DNA of 64,000 nt from Paenibacillus thermotolerans (GTDB lineage Bacteria > Bacillota > Bacilli > Paenibacillales > YIM-B00363). The stretch spans positions 62,610 to 126,609 of the forward strand of contig NZ_JAQZSG010000005.1 in NCBI RefSeq assembly GCF_028745515.1. Reading direction: 5' to 3'. Numbering within the stretch: position 1 is the stretch's first letter; each line of letters opens with the position of its first letter. The translations under genes were made by a program, and so were the position numbers. Of the stretch, positions 44,039 to 52,589 are shown piece by piece. The notes below the pieces were generated by a model. It saw nothing but the letters and a program-made list of their open reading frames with translations, was not told the origin of the DNA and did no database searches.

Positions 44039-44865
44039 TGGCGGAACGGAGAAGCGCATGGGGCGGGTGGCTTCAAAGGGCAGAAAGCTGGCTGGCCCCG
44101 TCAAGCCGCAGCTGTTTGGTGTGCGGCGCCGCGAAGAAATCTGAACGAAACCGGCGAGATAGCGGCAACAGTGAATTGCTGAAGGATGCTCTGCGATCGG
44201 TGGGAAACCTTATTTGCCCAAAATGCGCCGAATCAATCCCATGGATTACCGAGTTGAAATGCCGTTACTGCGGAAGAGCCGAGGATTGCCCCGATTGCGT
44301 CCGGCGGAAGGAAGGGGAGCGGATCGTGAACCGTAGCGCGGTGCGTTACGATCCGCTGATGAAGGACTGGCTCGCTCTTTACAAGTATAGAGGGGCGGAG
44401 AAGCTGGAGCCGCTGTTTGCGGCGATGGGCAGTTATGCGTATCGGCAGCTTAGGGAAGAGCTTGCTCTGGATTCGTCCTCTGCACAGACAGTGATCAGCT
44501 ATATTCCGCTAAGCGAACGGAGGCTCGGGGAAAGGGGCTTCAATCAAGCGGAGAGGACGGCGGCAGCAATTAGCGCGGAGCATGGATTGCCGCTGTTGTC
44601 GCTGCTTGTGCGGACCAGACATACGGAAAAGCAGAGTTATAAAACCAGGAGAGAGCGGCTGGAAAGCTTGGAGGGGGCTTTTGCGGTTGCGCCTGAAGGG
44701 TTGATGAGGTTGAAGGACTACTTGGTTCAAGGGCCAGTTAACATCATACTTGCGGACGATGTATATACGACAGGCAGCACGCTGCACCGCTGCGCCGCAG
44801 AGCTTTTATCTTCATACGGAGCAGGACAGCGCGTTAAGGTCTACGGAATTACTTGGTTTCGTTAA
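44035..44865 (+). CDS. comFC: ComF family protein ComFC (phosphoribosyltransferase-like)
   Basis: This competence-associated protein of the ComF/GntX family has 276 residues, with N-terminal zinc-binding Cys pairs ('CLVCGAA', 'CPKCAE', 'CRYCGRAEDCPDC'). Then follow 'LALYKYRGAEKLEPLF', 'VISYIPLSERRLGERGFNQA' and the PRPP-binding loop 'IILADDVYTTGSTLHRCAAE'. It probably assists DNA uptake or early processing, with the exact step unknown. ATG 44035 overlaps the comFA stop as ATGA. The upstream frame extends to 43942 but inside comFA. Confidence 0.93.
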   Translation: MMAERRSAWGGWLQRAESWLAPSSRSCLVCGAAKKSERNRRDSGNSELLKDALRSVGNLICPKCAESIPWITELKCRYCGRAEDCPDCVRRKEGERIVNRSAVRYDPLMKDWLALYKYRGAEKLEPLFAAMGSYAYRQLREELALDSSSAQTVISYIPLSERRLGERGFNQAERTAAAISAEHGLPLLSLLVRTRHTEKQSYKTRRERLESLEGAFAVAPEGLMRLKDYLVQGPVNIILADDVYTTGSTLHRCAAELLSSYGAGQRVKVYGITWFR

Positions 44866-44942
44866 AAATTACACAATGTACAATTTTTCCACGCTGCATT
44901 ACAATAGGACTAGAAACGTTTTTTTTTGCGAGGGGATGAATT

Positions 44943-45341
44943 ATGGGTCTCGGTATTGCGAACTGTCCTAAGTGCGGCAAAATATATGCGAAAAATCCCA
45001 GGAATATGTGCCCGGATTGTTATAAGCAGATAGAGGATCAATTCGCGAAATGCGTAAAGTATCTTAGAGAGAATCGCAGATGCTCTCTAAAGGAACTGAG
45101 CGATGGTACCGGGGTAAGTACGAGTATGATTTCCAACTTTATTCGGGAAGGCAGAATCTCGATCGCCGAATTCCCGAATATGTCCTATGATTGCGAAGTG
45201 TGCGGCGCAGCTATTCGTGAGGGGCATCTGTGCGAGGCGTGTAGAACGAAGCTTTCCAGAGATCTTCAAAACATGAAAGAAATCGAACGCAAAAGAGCGG
45301 CGCAGCCCCAGCCGGGATTCGGATTTCTGAAAGACCGATAA
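44943..45341 (+). CDS. yvyF: Flagellar operon protein YvyF (TIGR03826 type)
   Basis: The protein has 132 residues with two zinc-ribbon Cys groups: 'NCPKCGKIYAKNPRNMCPDC' at the N-terminus and 'DCEVCGAAIREGHLCEAC' near the C-terminus. Between them is a helix-turn-helix-like stretch ('SLKELSDGTGVSTSMISNFI'). The family is found upstream of flgM in Bacillus and relatives; in Bacillus YvyF is implicated in flagellar gene control. ATG 44943 follows 'gcgagggga'. A terminator follows 25 bases after the stop. Confidence 0.9.
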   Translation: MGLGIANCPKCGKIYAKNPRNMCPDCYKQIEDQFAKCVKYLRENRRCSLKELSDGTGVSTSMISNFIREGRISIAEFPNMSYDCEVCGAAIREGHLCEACRTKLSRDLQNMKEIERKRAAQPQPGFGFLKDR

Positions 45342-45349
45342 TTTAATAT

Positions 45350-45376
45350 TAATGATTTGCGGAAGAGAACCGATAT
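45350..45376 (+). promoter_or_regulatory. Sigma-D-type promoter for flgM
   Basis: TAAT (45350-45353), 15 bases, ACCGATAT (45369-45376), against the sigma-D consensus TAAA-N15-GCCGATAT (3/4 and 7/8). The -10 lies inside the 5' arm of the terminator at 45367-45403. Transcripts starting near 45383 would lack that arm. Confidence 0.6.
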
Positions 45377-45403
45377 ATTAATTATAGATATCGGTTCTTT
45401 TTT
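45367..45403 (+). terminator. Terminator between yvyF and flgM
   Basis: A perfect 10-bp stem (45367-45376 with 45388-45397), an 11-base AT loop and a T6 run (45398-45403). It should stop readthrough from the comF-yvyF operon into flgM. Confidence 0.8.
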
Positions 45404-45427
45404 ACGTTGAGAAGGCGGTGGTCAGTT

Positions 45428-45697
45428 GTGAAGATTAATGAATCAGGTCGGATTACATCACTTAATGCATATCGAAACAATGTAAGCGCGCGGGATTCGA
45501 AGGTGGCGGGCAAGAGCTCGTCGGCCAGAGACGGAGTACAGATTTCCGCCGAAGCCAAGGAGCTGCTCGAAGCGCAAAGAAACAGCGGAGCCGAGCGTGC
45601 GGAACGCATCCAAGAATTGAAGGCGCAGGTTCAATCTGGAACCTACCATGTGGATGCAGGCCGGATTGCCGAAAAACTGCTGCCGTATCTTAAATAG
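45428..45697 (+). CDS. flgM: Anti-sigma-D factor FlgM
   Basis: FlgM holds sigma-D (FliA) until the hook is complete. The product has 89 residues with the short N-terminal 'MKINESGRITSLNAY', the 'DGVQISAEAKELLEAQ' segment and the C-terminal sigma-binding helices ending 'GTYHVDAGRIAEKLLPYLK'. GTG 45428 is preferred: it gives the family-like N-terminus and follows 'aaggcggtgg'; the frame is open from 45407. It is the first gene after the yvyF terminator. Confidence 0.93.
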   Translation: MKINESGRITSLNAYRNNVSARDSKVAGKSSSARDGVQISAEAKELLEAQRNSGAERAERIQELKAQVQSGTYHVDAGRIAEKLLPYLK

Positions 45698-45715
45698 AAG
45701 TTAGGGTGAGTGAAA

Positions 45716-46219
45716 GTGCCTGTTCAACAATTGATTGGCGTGTTAGAGCGGTTGACGGAGGCGCACGAAAGTTTACTGGGGCTGGCCGAACAAAAGAAAG
45801 AAGCGCTTATCGCCAACAAGGTTGATGAGGTATCGGCTATTGTAAATAAAGAGACGAAGCTGGCCAAGGCGGTTGACGAACTGCTTAAAGAGCAGGCGGA
45901 CGCAACGAATCTGTTCTTTAAGTCCAAGGGTCTCCAGCCGACCCGGGCAATCAATGTCACGGAGCTGTCGCGTCTTATCCACGATTCCCAGCTTAAGGGA
46001 GCCTTGCTTTCCGAGCGGGACCGGCTCGTTGCCGTAATCGAACGGTTGAAGGCTGTCAATCGATTGAACCAGGAACTGCTGGAGCAGTCGATCGCTTTTG
46101 TAAATTTTTCGGTAGATCTCGTCATGGGACCGCCCGTGGACGAACCTGTGTATCAACGTCCCGCACATCAGCAAGGAAATATAAAGCCAAGGCCGGGATT
46201 GTTCGACCGTAAAGCGTAA
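45716..46219 (+). CDS. flgN: Flagellar export chaperone FlgN
   Basis: FlgN is the cytoplasmic chaperone of the hook-associated proteins FlgK and FlgL, the next two genes. About 167 residues, almost fully helical, with the FlgN-type heptad pattern ('LIGVLERLTEAHESLLGLAE', 'AIVNKETKLAKAVDELLKEQ'). A disordered C-terminal tail carries Pro and Gln. GTG 45716 (MPVQQLI) is preferred since 'agggtga' is 6 bases before; GTG 45710 is also in frame. B. subtilis counterpart: yvyG. Confidence 0.9.
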   Translation: MPVQQLIGVLERLTEAHESLLGLAEQKKEALIANKVDEVSAIVNKETKLAKAVDELLKEQADATNLFFKSKGLQPTRAINVTELSRLIHDSQLKGALLSERDRLVAVIERLKAVNRLNQELLEQSIAFVNFSVDLVMGPPVDEPVYQRPAHQQGNIKPRPGLFDRKA

Positions 46220-46254
46220 ATTCCTACGAAATAATGAATGGAAGGTGGCGCGGA

Positions 46255-47832
46255 ATGCGTTCAACATTTAGCGGTCTGGAAGTTGCAAAGCGGGCCTTGT
46301 TTTCGCAGCAAACGGCACTTCAGACTACAGGGCACAACATTGCCAACGCCAACACCAAAGGATACACGAGGCAGATTGTGAACTTAACCGCTTCGCGTCC
46401 TTTGGAGGCGCCGGGGTTGATGCGTTCGAATACGCCCGGCCAGCTTGGACAAGGGGTAGAGTTCGATTCGATCAAGCGGATTCGGGAAGGATTTTTGGAT
46501 CAGCAATTTTATCACGAGAATAAAAACCTAGGGAGCTGGACCGTCCGCAAAGACGCATTGGAAAAGCTGGAATCGATCCTGAACGAGCCGTCCGAAACCG
46601 GGGTTAGACAAGTAATCGAGAATTTCTGGAACGCTTGGCAAGTGGTTAGCAAGGAGCCGGAAAACGCTACCGCGCGAGCCGCGTTAAAGGAAAGCGCCAT
46701 TGCGTTGTCGGACGGCTTTAACCATACATCGAAGCAATTTCAGGATCTTGCCGGCGATTTGACGGAAAACATAACCGTGAAGCTGAACGAAGCGAATCAG
46801 ATGCTTACGCAGGTTGCACGGCTCAATCAAGAAATATTCCGTGTCGAAGGGTTGGGCAACAGCGCGAACGACCTTCGCGATCAGCGCGATTTGCTCGCCG
46901 ACGACCTTTCCAAAATTTTGGGAGTCACGGTCCGGGAAGCTCCGGGAGGATACGACATTTCCCTCGGCGGCGCCGCGCTGGTAACCGGCATTGAAGTGAA
47001 TACGGTATTGACTCCGGCCGATATGGAGGCAATGTACCAGTCCGGGCAGTTGGACAGCGGCGAAGTGCACGGAATGATTTATTCCAGGGACGAATACGTG
47101 GCGAGCTACCAGTTTCAGCTCGATTCGATGGTGAAAGTGCTTGTCGAAGGCGAAGTGGAAGTGACGCTGCCGCAAGGGACGGTCGTTCCTAAGGGAACCG
47201 TAATTAACGGAGTGCCTTATAACGGCGACGTCGCATCCAGAACGTTAGGATCGGATACCAAGGTCAAAGTCAAAGGCATCAACGGGCTGCACGCGCTCGG
47301 TTACACCCTGGACGATCCGCCTAAAAGCGGCGTACCGTTCTTTACAATGAAGGACGGCTACACGACTTGGTCTGCGGCGTCGTTGCAATTAAATCCCGAC
47401 ATAAAAAATAAAGTGTCCAACATCGCTACTTCCGGACGGGTCATTGAAGAGGGCGGCGTTGAAAAGGTAGTTAAGGGGAACAACATCATCGCGCTTGAGT
47501 TGGCGGGCTTGCGCAACAAGCGTTTCGATTTCGAACCGAGTCCGACCGGCACTCCGATCTTAACGAACGGTTCGTTCGATGAGTTTTACCGGGCTATGGT
47601 AGGCCAGTTAGGAGTGCAAGCCCAAGAGGCGAACCGCCAGCAGGTTAACCAGAAGGCGCTGGTCGATCAAGTGGAAGGCAGAAGACAATCCGTGAGCGGC
47701 GTTTCGTTGGATGAGGAAATGGCCAATCTGATAAAGTACCAGCATGCATATAATGCGGCCGCTAGAGCGATGACCAGTAATGATGAAATTTTAGATAAGG
47801 TCATAAACGGAATGGGCGTTGTGGGCAGGTAG
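46255..47832 (+). CDS. flgK: Flagellar hook-associated protein 1 FlgK
   Basis: FlgK forms the first hook-filament junction zone. The product has 525 residues. N-terminal 'QTTGHNIANANTKGYTRQIV' and the C-terminal 'VSLDEEMANLIKYQHAYNAA' plus 'AMTSNDEILDKVINGMG' are diagnostic. The middle is variable. ATG 46255 is chosen: 'aaggtgg' lies 6-7 bases upstream, while the longer frame from 46234 adds foreign residues. Exported through the flagellar type III apparatus with FlgN. Confidence 0.96.
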   Translation: MRSTFSGLEVAKRALFSQQTALQTTGHNIANANTKGYTRQIVNLTASRPLEAPGLMRSNTPGQLGQGVEFDSIKRIREGFLDQQFYHENKNLGSWTVRKDALEKLESILNEPSETGVRQVIENFWNAWQVVSKEPENATARAALKESAIALSDGFNHTSKQFQDLAGDLTENITVKLNEANQMLTQVARLNQEIFRVEGLGNSANDLRDQRDLLADDLSKILGVTVREAPGGYDISLGGAALVTGIEVNTVLTPADMEAMYQSGQLDSGEVHGMIYSRDEYVASYQFQLDSMVKVLVEGEVEVTLPQGTVVPKGTVINGVPYNGDVASRTLGSDTKVKVKGINGLHALGYTLDDPPKSGVPFFTMKDGYTTWSAASLQLNPDIKNKVSNIATSGRVIEEGGVEKVVKGNNIIALELAGLRNKRFDFEPSPTGTPILTNGSFDEFYRAMVGQLGVQAQEANRQQVNQKALVDQVEGRRQSVSGVSLDEEMANLIKYQHAYNAAARAMTSNDEILDKVINGMGVVGR

Positions 47833-47859
47833 GATGATTAAATAAGGTGGGGATGCAGC

Positions 47860-48771
47860 ATGCTGGGTAGAATTACGCAAGGCATGATGAATACGCAGTT
47901 GCTTCGCAATCTGAATTCGAACCTGACAAGAATGAATAATTTGCAGGATCAGTTGACGACAGGCAGACGAATCAACCGGCCTTCCGACGATCCGGTAGGG
48001 TTAAGCTATGCAATGCGGTATCGAAGCGACTTGTCGGCGACCGACCAGTACCAAGAGAATGTTGACACGGCTCTTTCATGGCTCGAGTTTACCGATACGA
48101 TGCTGAACCAGGCGGGTTCCGTATTCCAACGTGCCCGGGAGCTGACGGTTCAAGGCGCCAACGGCACGAACTCGGAGCTTGCATTGGATGCGATCAAGGA
48201 AGAGATGAAAGAACTGTACAACCAGCTCGTTCAAATCGGCAACAGCGAGTTCAACGGAAAGCATGTTTTTAACGGCCAGCGCACCGACGTGAATCCGTTT
48301 ACTGAAGGGAATGCCGCGAACGAATCCACAGATGATGGAATTATTGAATTTGAAATCGGAGTGGGCGTGCGCGTCCCTGTCAATGTCCCGGGAAACCAAG
48401 TGTTCGGGAGCTTAAAGCCGGACGGAACCCCGGTTGACGACAATGCTTTTAAGGTGCTGCAGAACATATCCGACGCACTGGATCGCGAGGATTTCGATGC
48501 AGTACGCGAGGGATTGGGAAAGCTGGATTCCCGAATCGATAAGTTTTTGGAAATCCGCGCGGACCTCGGCGCCAAAATGAACCGAGTCGAGCTGGCGAAC
48601 GAGCGGCTCAAAGATATAAGCATCAATCTCCAAACACTGCAAACAAAGACGGAAGATGCGGATTACGCGGAAGTGATTACGAATTTAAAGACGAGCGAGA
48701 ACGTGTATCAAGCTTCTTTATCGGTCGGGGCCCAAATTATACGTCCGAGTCTGGTGGACTTCTTGAAGTAA
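47860..48771 (+). CDS. flgL: Flagellar hook-associated protein 3 FlgL
   Basis: FlgL forms the second junction layer between hook and filament. The product has 303 residues with flagellin-like ends: 'MNTQLLRNLNSNLTRMNNLQ' and 'TTGRRINRPSDDPVGLSYAM' at the N-terminus, and 'DADYAEVITNLKTSENVYQA' at the C-terminus. SD 'aaggtgggg' precedes ATG. It is cotranscribed with flgK (27-base gap). Confidence 0.95.
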   Translation: MLGRITQGMMNTQLLRNLNSNLTRMNNLQDQLTTGRRINRPSDDPVGLSYAMRYRSDLSATDQYQENVDTALSWLEFTDTMLNQAGSVFQRARELTVQGANGTNSELALDAIKEEMKELYNQLVQIGNSEFNGKHVFNGQRTDVNPFTEGNAANESTDDGIIEFEIGVGVRVPVNVPGNQVFGSLKPDGTPVDDNAFKVLQNISDALDREDFDAVREGLGKLDSRIDKFLEIRADLGAKMNRVELANERLKDISINLQTLQTKTEDADYAEVITNLKTSENVYQASLSVGAQIIRPSLVDFLK

Positions 48772-48802
48772 CGGATTTGGCTTGTTGAAGGAGGTGGCGG
48801 TT

Positions 48803-49378
48803 GTGACGATGATTCCGTTTCCTACGGTTCAGATCCGGCAGCAGTATGCGAAAATCGGATTTGATGCCGATCCGGGACAATATGAAATCAAGCAGCCGCG
48901 CCCCTACTTCGAGATGCATACGACAAAGCCGCAGCTTGATGTTACGCCGCAGAAAGGCGAACTGACGATCGATCAAAGCCGTGCCTTCGAGGGGTACGGT
49001 GTCGGACCGCATTTTGATTGGTTAAAAAGTATTTATTCGGAGTGCAAGAACGTTGCATTACAAGGGATTGCGAGACGTGTGGAAAACGGCAACCGGTTAT
49101 GGGCGATCCATATCAAGACCGATCCGATTCCGGAAATTGCGACGCGAGAGGCGTTTATGGACGTCAATATCGTGATGCCTGGGCCGGTTTCGTATCATCC
49201 CGTTGAAACCAGGTATACGCCGAGAAGGCCGATCGTGAAGTTTGAATACGGGGACGTTCACGTGGATTCTCACCCGAATCCGCCGGAAATCGAGTATCAT
49301 AAAGGGAAATTTGAGCTGTATCAAGTGCAGAAAGCATCGGTTGAGATCATACCTCCGGAAATCGATCTGACGTTATAA
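48803..49378 (+). CDS. DUF6470 family flagellar-locus protein (YviE-like)
   Basis: About 191 residues. The family sits between flgL and fliW in Bacillus (yviE) and is of unknown function. The protein begins 'MTMIPFPTVQIRQQYAKIGF' and is rich in short strands with many Pro ('RPYFEMHTTKPQLDVTPQKG', 'ETRYTPRRPIVKFEYGDVHV'). GTG 48803 is preferred, 5-8 bases after 'aaggaggtgg'. There is no signal peptide or membrane helix. Confidence 0.85.
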   Translation: MTMIPFPTVQIRQQYAKIGFDADPGQYEIKQPRPYFEMHTTKPQLDVTPQKGELTIDQSRAFEGYGVGPHFDWLKSIYSECKNVALQGIARRVENGNRLWAIHIKTDPIPEIATREAFMDVNIVMPGPVSYHPVETRYTPRRPIVKFEYGDVHVDSHPNPPEIEYHKGKFELYQVQKASVEIIPPEIDLTL

Positions 49379-49447
49379 CATACAACGAATGCGAACTATA
49401 GGTTGCCAACAATCTATAGTTCTATTTTTAAGGGAGTGCCGAGTATT

Positions 49448-49918
49448 ATGAAGCTGACGACTTCACGTTTCGGGGACATGGAAATCAATGAGAATGACAT
49501 TATACAATTTCCGTTCGGTTTGCCGGGTTTCGAGCATACGCGGAGATATGTCATTATGGAAATTGACGCGGACATGCCCCTTGCCGTTCTTCAATGTGTG
49601 GACAATGGGGAATTGGCCTTCATTCTGACAAATCCGTTCAGAATATACAACGATTATGAGATCGTGCTCCCGGAAAGCACGCAATCTGCTTTGCAGGTGG
49701 AGCGGGAAGAGGATGTCGCCGTCTGGTCCATCGTAACGGCGAGAGAGTCCCTTGAAGATGCGACATGCAACCTGCTCGCGCCGATTGTCATTAATGCGTC
49801 TTCGCGTTTAGGAAAGCAAGTGGTCCTGCACAATTCGCCTTATACTACCAAGCATCGCCTGGTTCAGGCGGTTTCGGAATCTTCGCAAACTGAAGAAGCC
49901 AAAACGCTAAAGGGGTGA
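49448..49918 (+). CDS. fliW: Flagellar assembly factor FliW
   Basis: FliW binds both flagellin and CsrA; when flagellin is low, FliW sequesters CsrA and relieves hag translation. The chosen product has 156 residues. Seen: 'IIQFPFGLPGFEHTRRYVIM', 'PLAVLQCVDNGELAFILTNP' and 'NLLAPIVINASSRLGKQVVL'. ATG 49448 is preferred after 'aagggag'; the frame from 49403 adds an unsupported extension. csrA follows after 4 bases. Confidence 0.96.
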   Translation: MKLTTSRFGDMEINENDIIQFPFGLPGFEHTRRYVIMEIDADMPLAVLQCVDNGELAFILTNPFRIYNDYEIVLPESTQSALQVEREEDVAVWSIVTARESLEDATCNLLAPIVINASSRLGKQVVLHNSPYTTKHRLVQAVSESSQTEEAKTLKG

Positions 49919-49922
49919 CGAG

Positions 49923-50153
49923 ATGCTGGTGCTTGCAAGGAAAAAGGGCGAATCGATCATGATCGGGGAAAATATCGAGCTTGTCATTATAGAGACGGAA
50001 GGCGATACGGTGCGTGTCGGGATTAAGGCGCCTAAAGAGGTGCAGGTGTACCGCAAGGAGATTTACACCTCGATTCAGGAGGCGAACCGTGAGGCTTCGC
50101 AGGGCGGTTTGAGCGCGGAGGCGCTGAAGGATTTGTTTCGGAAGAAGGAGTAA
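49923..50153 (+). CDS. csrA: Carbon storage regulator CsrA
   Basis: CsrA is an RNA-binding dimer that represses flagellin translation by binding GGA hairpins over the hag ribosome site. The protein has 76 residues: 'MLVLARKKGESIMIGENIEL' and 'VRVGIKAPKEVQVYRKEIY' with the RNA-contacting ends typical of the family. It lies immediately downstream of fliW. Two matching target hairpins are visible in the hag leader at 58590-58628. Confidence 0.97.
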   Translation: MLVLARKKGESIMIGENIELVIIETEGDTVRVGIKAPKEVQVYRKEIYTSIQEANREASQGGLSAEALKDLFRKKE

Positions 50154-50212
50154 GGAAACCCGTCGGAAGCTTTACTAAGCGGCTAATAATTAATACATTG
50201 GGAGGATATTTG

Positions 50213-51772
50213 GTGTTTAGTTCAGGAGATATTATACAGATAGTTAACGATAGTAATTATACGGAGCAATTAGCGATTGTTCTGGAAGTTTATAAAGACG
50301 GCGTGTTGGCATTAAGTGCCGTTCCGGCGGATCGTTCCGATGAAGCAAGCTGTACGATAACTTTGGAAGATTTTCAAACCGTCACAGTAAAATACTCAAA
50401 TAAATTATTTGTAGATAAAAAGCATGCAAAGAGAATTGGAAAGTTAAATCAAGAGTCATACGAAAAGGTAATGAGACAACAAATTTTGTTGAAAGTAGAT
50501 GAGTTCTACCATTTATTCCACGAGCAGAAGAAACCTTTTGACCCTGATAAAACGTCGCTCTCATACGGCGGTCGAGTTTACGACGAAAAAGAAATGAAAA
50601 ATTTGGTGGACTCCTCGTTGGATTTTTGGTTAACGGCCGGGAGATTTAGCAAGGAATTTGAAAAGGAATTTGCAAAGTTTATAGGCGTGAGATATGCGTT
50701 ATTGACCAACTCAGGATCGTCAGCTAATCTCTTAGCGTTCTCCGCGTTAACCTCCCCAAAACTTGGCGACCGTAGAATCCGACCGGGCGACGAGGTAATA
50801 ACGGTTGCAGCCGGCTTTCCGACCACAGTTACACCGATCGTTCAAAATGGAGTCGTACCTGTTTTTATAGATGTGGATTTAGGCACATATAACATTCTTA
50901 CGGACAGGATCGAAGACGCAATTACCCCTAAAACAAAAGCCATTATGATCGCGCATACGATGGGTAATCCATTTGAGTTGCAAAAAGTTTTGGAGCTGGC
51001 GGAGAAATATAACCTTTGGGTTGTTGAAGATAACTGTGATGCTCTCGGCTCCCGCTATAAAGGCAAATTAACAGGAACCTTCGGCCATATTTCAACCTCC
51101 AGCTTTTACCCGCCCCACCATATGACGATGGGGGAAGGCGGAGCTGTTTACACGAATGACCCCCATTTAAAAATGATCATTGAATCCTTTAGAGACTGGG
51201 GAAGGGATTGCTGGTGCCCGTCCGGTTGTGATAACACTTGTAGTAAACGATTCGGATGGGAGTTAGGGACGCTCCCTTACGGCTATGATCATAAATACAC
51301 GTACTCCCACCTTGGTTATAATTTGCGTGTTACCGATATGCAGGCGGCAATAGGATTGGAACAGTTAAAGAAAGTTCCTGACTTTACAAAAGCGCGGATT
51401 CGTAATTTCAATCGTTTGCTCGATGGGCTGACGGATTTAGGCGAATATTTCATTCTTCCAAGGGCAACCAAGGACTCGGATCCTAGCTGGTTTGGCTTTA
51501 TTCTTACGGTTAAAGACAATGCGGGATTTACAAGAAATGAGATCGTAAGTTATCTCGAAAAAAGCAGGATTCAAACCAGAATGTTATTCGCGGGAAATCT
51601 TACAAGGCAGCCGGCATTCCAACATGTAAAATATAGAGTTCACGGGGATCTGAATAATACCGATAAAATTCTTAACGACACATTTTTATTAGGCGTTTTT
51701 CCGGGACTTACAGACGAAATGATAGATTATGTAATTCGCAAAATTAGAGAATATGTTTTGAATCACCATTAA
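50213..51772 (+). CDS. rfbH: RfbH-like CDP-4-dehydro-6-deoxyglucose 3-dehydrase (E1) with extra N-terminal domain
   Basis: About 519 residues against about 437 usual for E1 enzymes (AscC/DdhC/RfbH). This iron-sulfur PMP enzyme removes the C3 hydroxyl of CDP-4-keto-6-deoxyglucose with a separate reductase. Diagnostic features: His replaces the PLP-lysine in 'SFYPPHHMTMGEGGAVYT', and a Cys cluster 'RDCWCPSGCDNTCSKRFG' binds [2Fe-2S]. An additional 80-residue N-terminal part ('GDIIQIVNDSNYTEQLAIVL') looks like a small beta-barrel and is not part of the known fold. GTG 50213 is chosen after 'ggagga' (50201-50206); TTG 50198 and 50210 are alternatives. It opens the AT-rich sugar gene cluster. Confidence 0.88.
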   Translation: MFSSGDIIQIVNDSNYTEQLAIVLEVYKDGVLALSAVPADRSDEASCTITLEDFQTVTVKYSNKLFVDKKHAKRIGKLNQESYEKVMRQQILLKVDEFYHLFHEQKKPFDPDKTSLSYGGRVYDEKEMKNLVDSSLDFWLTAGRFSKEFEKEFAKFIGVRYALLTNSGSSANLLAFSALTSPKLGDRRIRPGDEVITVAAGFPTTVTPIVQNGVVPVFIDVDLGTYNILTDRIEDAITPKTKAIMIAHTMGNPFELQKVLELAEKYNLWVVEDNCDALGSRYKGKLTGTFGHISTSSFYPPHHMTMGEGGAVYTNDPHLKMIIESFRDWGRDCWCPSGCDNTCSKRFGWELGTLPYGYDHKYTYSHLGYNLRVTDMQAAIGLEQLKKVPDFTKARIRNFNRLLDGLTDLGEYFILPRATKDSDPSWFGFILTVKDNAGFTRNEIVSYLEKSRIQTRMLFAGNLTRQPAFQHVKYRVHGDLNNTDKILNDTFLLGVFPGLTDEMIDYVIRKIREYVLNHH

Positions 51773-51791
51773 TAACCAAGGGGATATATAA

Positions 51792-52589
51792 ATGAAGGTA
51801 GTTATTCTTGCTGGCGGATACGGCACAAGAATCAGCGAGGAATCTCACTTAAAGCCGAAGCCGATGATAGAGATCGGCCAGAGGCCGATACTTTGGCATA
51901 TTATGAAAATTTATTCGAGCTACGGATTTAATGATTTTATTATATGTTTAGGGTACAAGGGTTATCTGATCAAGGAGTATTTTGCAAATTACTTTTTACA
52001 TGAATCGGATGTAACGTTTGATTTTAGGAACGGAAATCAAAATATTACGCATAATCATTCCGCGGAACCTTGGAAAGTAACTTTGGTTAATACCGGAATT
52101 GATACCATGACAGGCGGGCGGGTGAAGCGAATTCAGCCGTACGTCGGCAATGAACCGTTCATGTTAACGTACGGAGATGGAGTTTCAAACGTGAATATTA
52201 GGGAACTGGTTGAATTTCATAAATGTAGCGGTAAACTTGCCACCGTTACATCGATACAACCAGACGGACGATTCGGCGTCCTGGACATTTCAGACAATAA
52301 CGAAGTGAAAGGATTCCGGGAAAAACCGAAAGGGGACAGTACCTGGATTAACGGAGGCTTTTTTGTTCTCGAACCGGAGGTATTTGATTATTTGGATGGC
52401 GATCATACCGTCTTTGAAAAAGAACCGCTTGAAAATTTAGCTAAGCATGGAGAATTAAATGCTTATAAGCATAGAGGTTTCTGGCAGCCGATGGATACAA
52501 TGCGTGACAAAAAATACCTTGAAGATTTGTGGACACGGAACGAAGCACCCTGGAAAATATGGGATAATAGTCGGGTGAACGTATTATGA
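51792..52589 (+). CDS. rfbF: Glucose-1-phosphate cytidylyltransferase RfbF
   Basis: RfbF activates glucose 1-phosphate with CTP, the first step to CDP-3,6-dideoxyhexoses. The product has 265 residues (about 257 usual). Nucleotidyltransferase signature 'ILAGGYGTRISEESHLKPKP', then 'IGQRPILWHIMKIYSSYG', 'MLTYGDGVSNVN' with the metal Asp, and 'WINGGFFVLEPEVFDYL'. SD 'aagggga'. The stop overlaps the next start as ATGA. Confidence 0.95.
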   Translation: MKVVILAGGYGTRISEESHLKPKPMIEIGQRPILWHIMKIYSSYGFNDFIICLGYKGYLIKEYFANYFLHESDVTFDFRNGNQNITHNHSAEPWKVTLVNTGIDTMTGGRVKRIQPYVGNEPFMLTYGDGVSNVNIRELVEFHKCSGKLATVTSIQPDGRFGVLDISDNNEVKGFREKPKGDSTWINGGFFVLEPEVFDYLDGDHTVFEKEPLENLAKHGELNAYKHRGFWQPMDTMRDKKYLEDLWTRNEAPWKIWDNSRVNVL

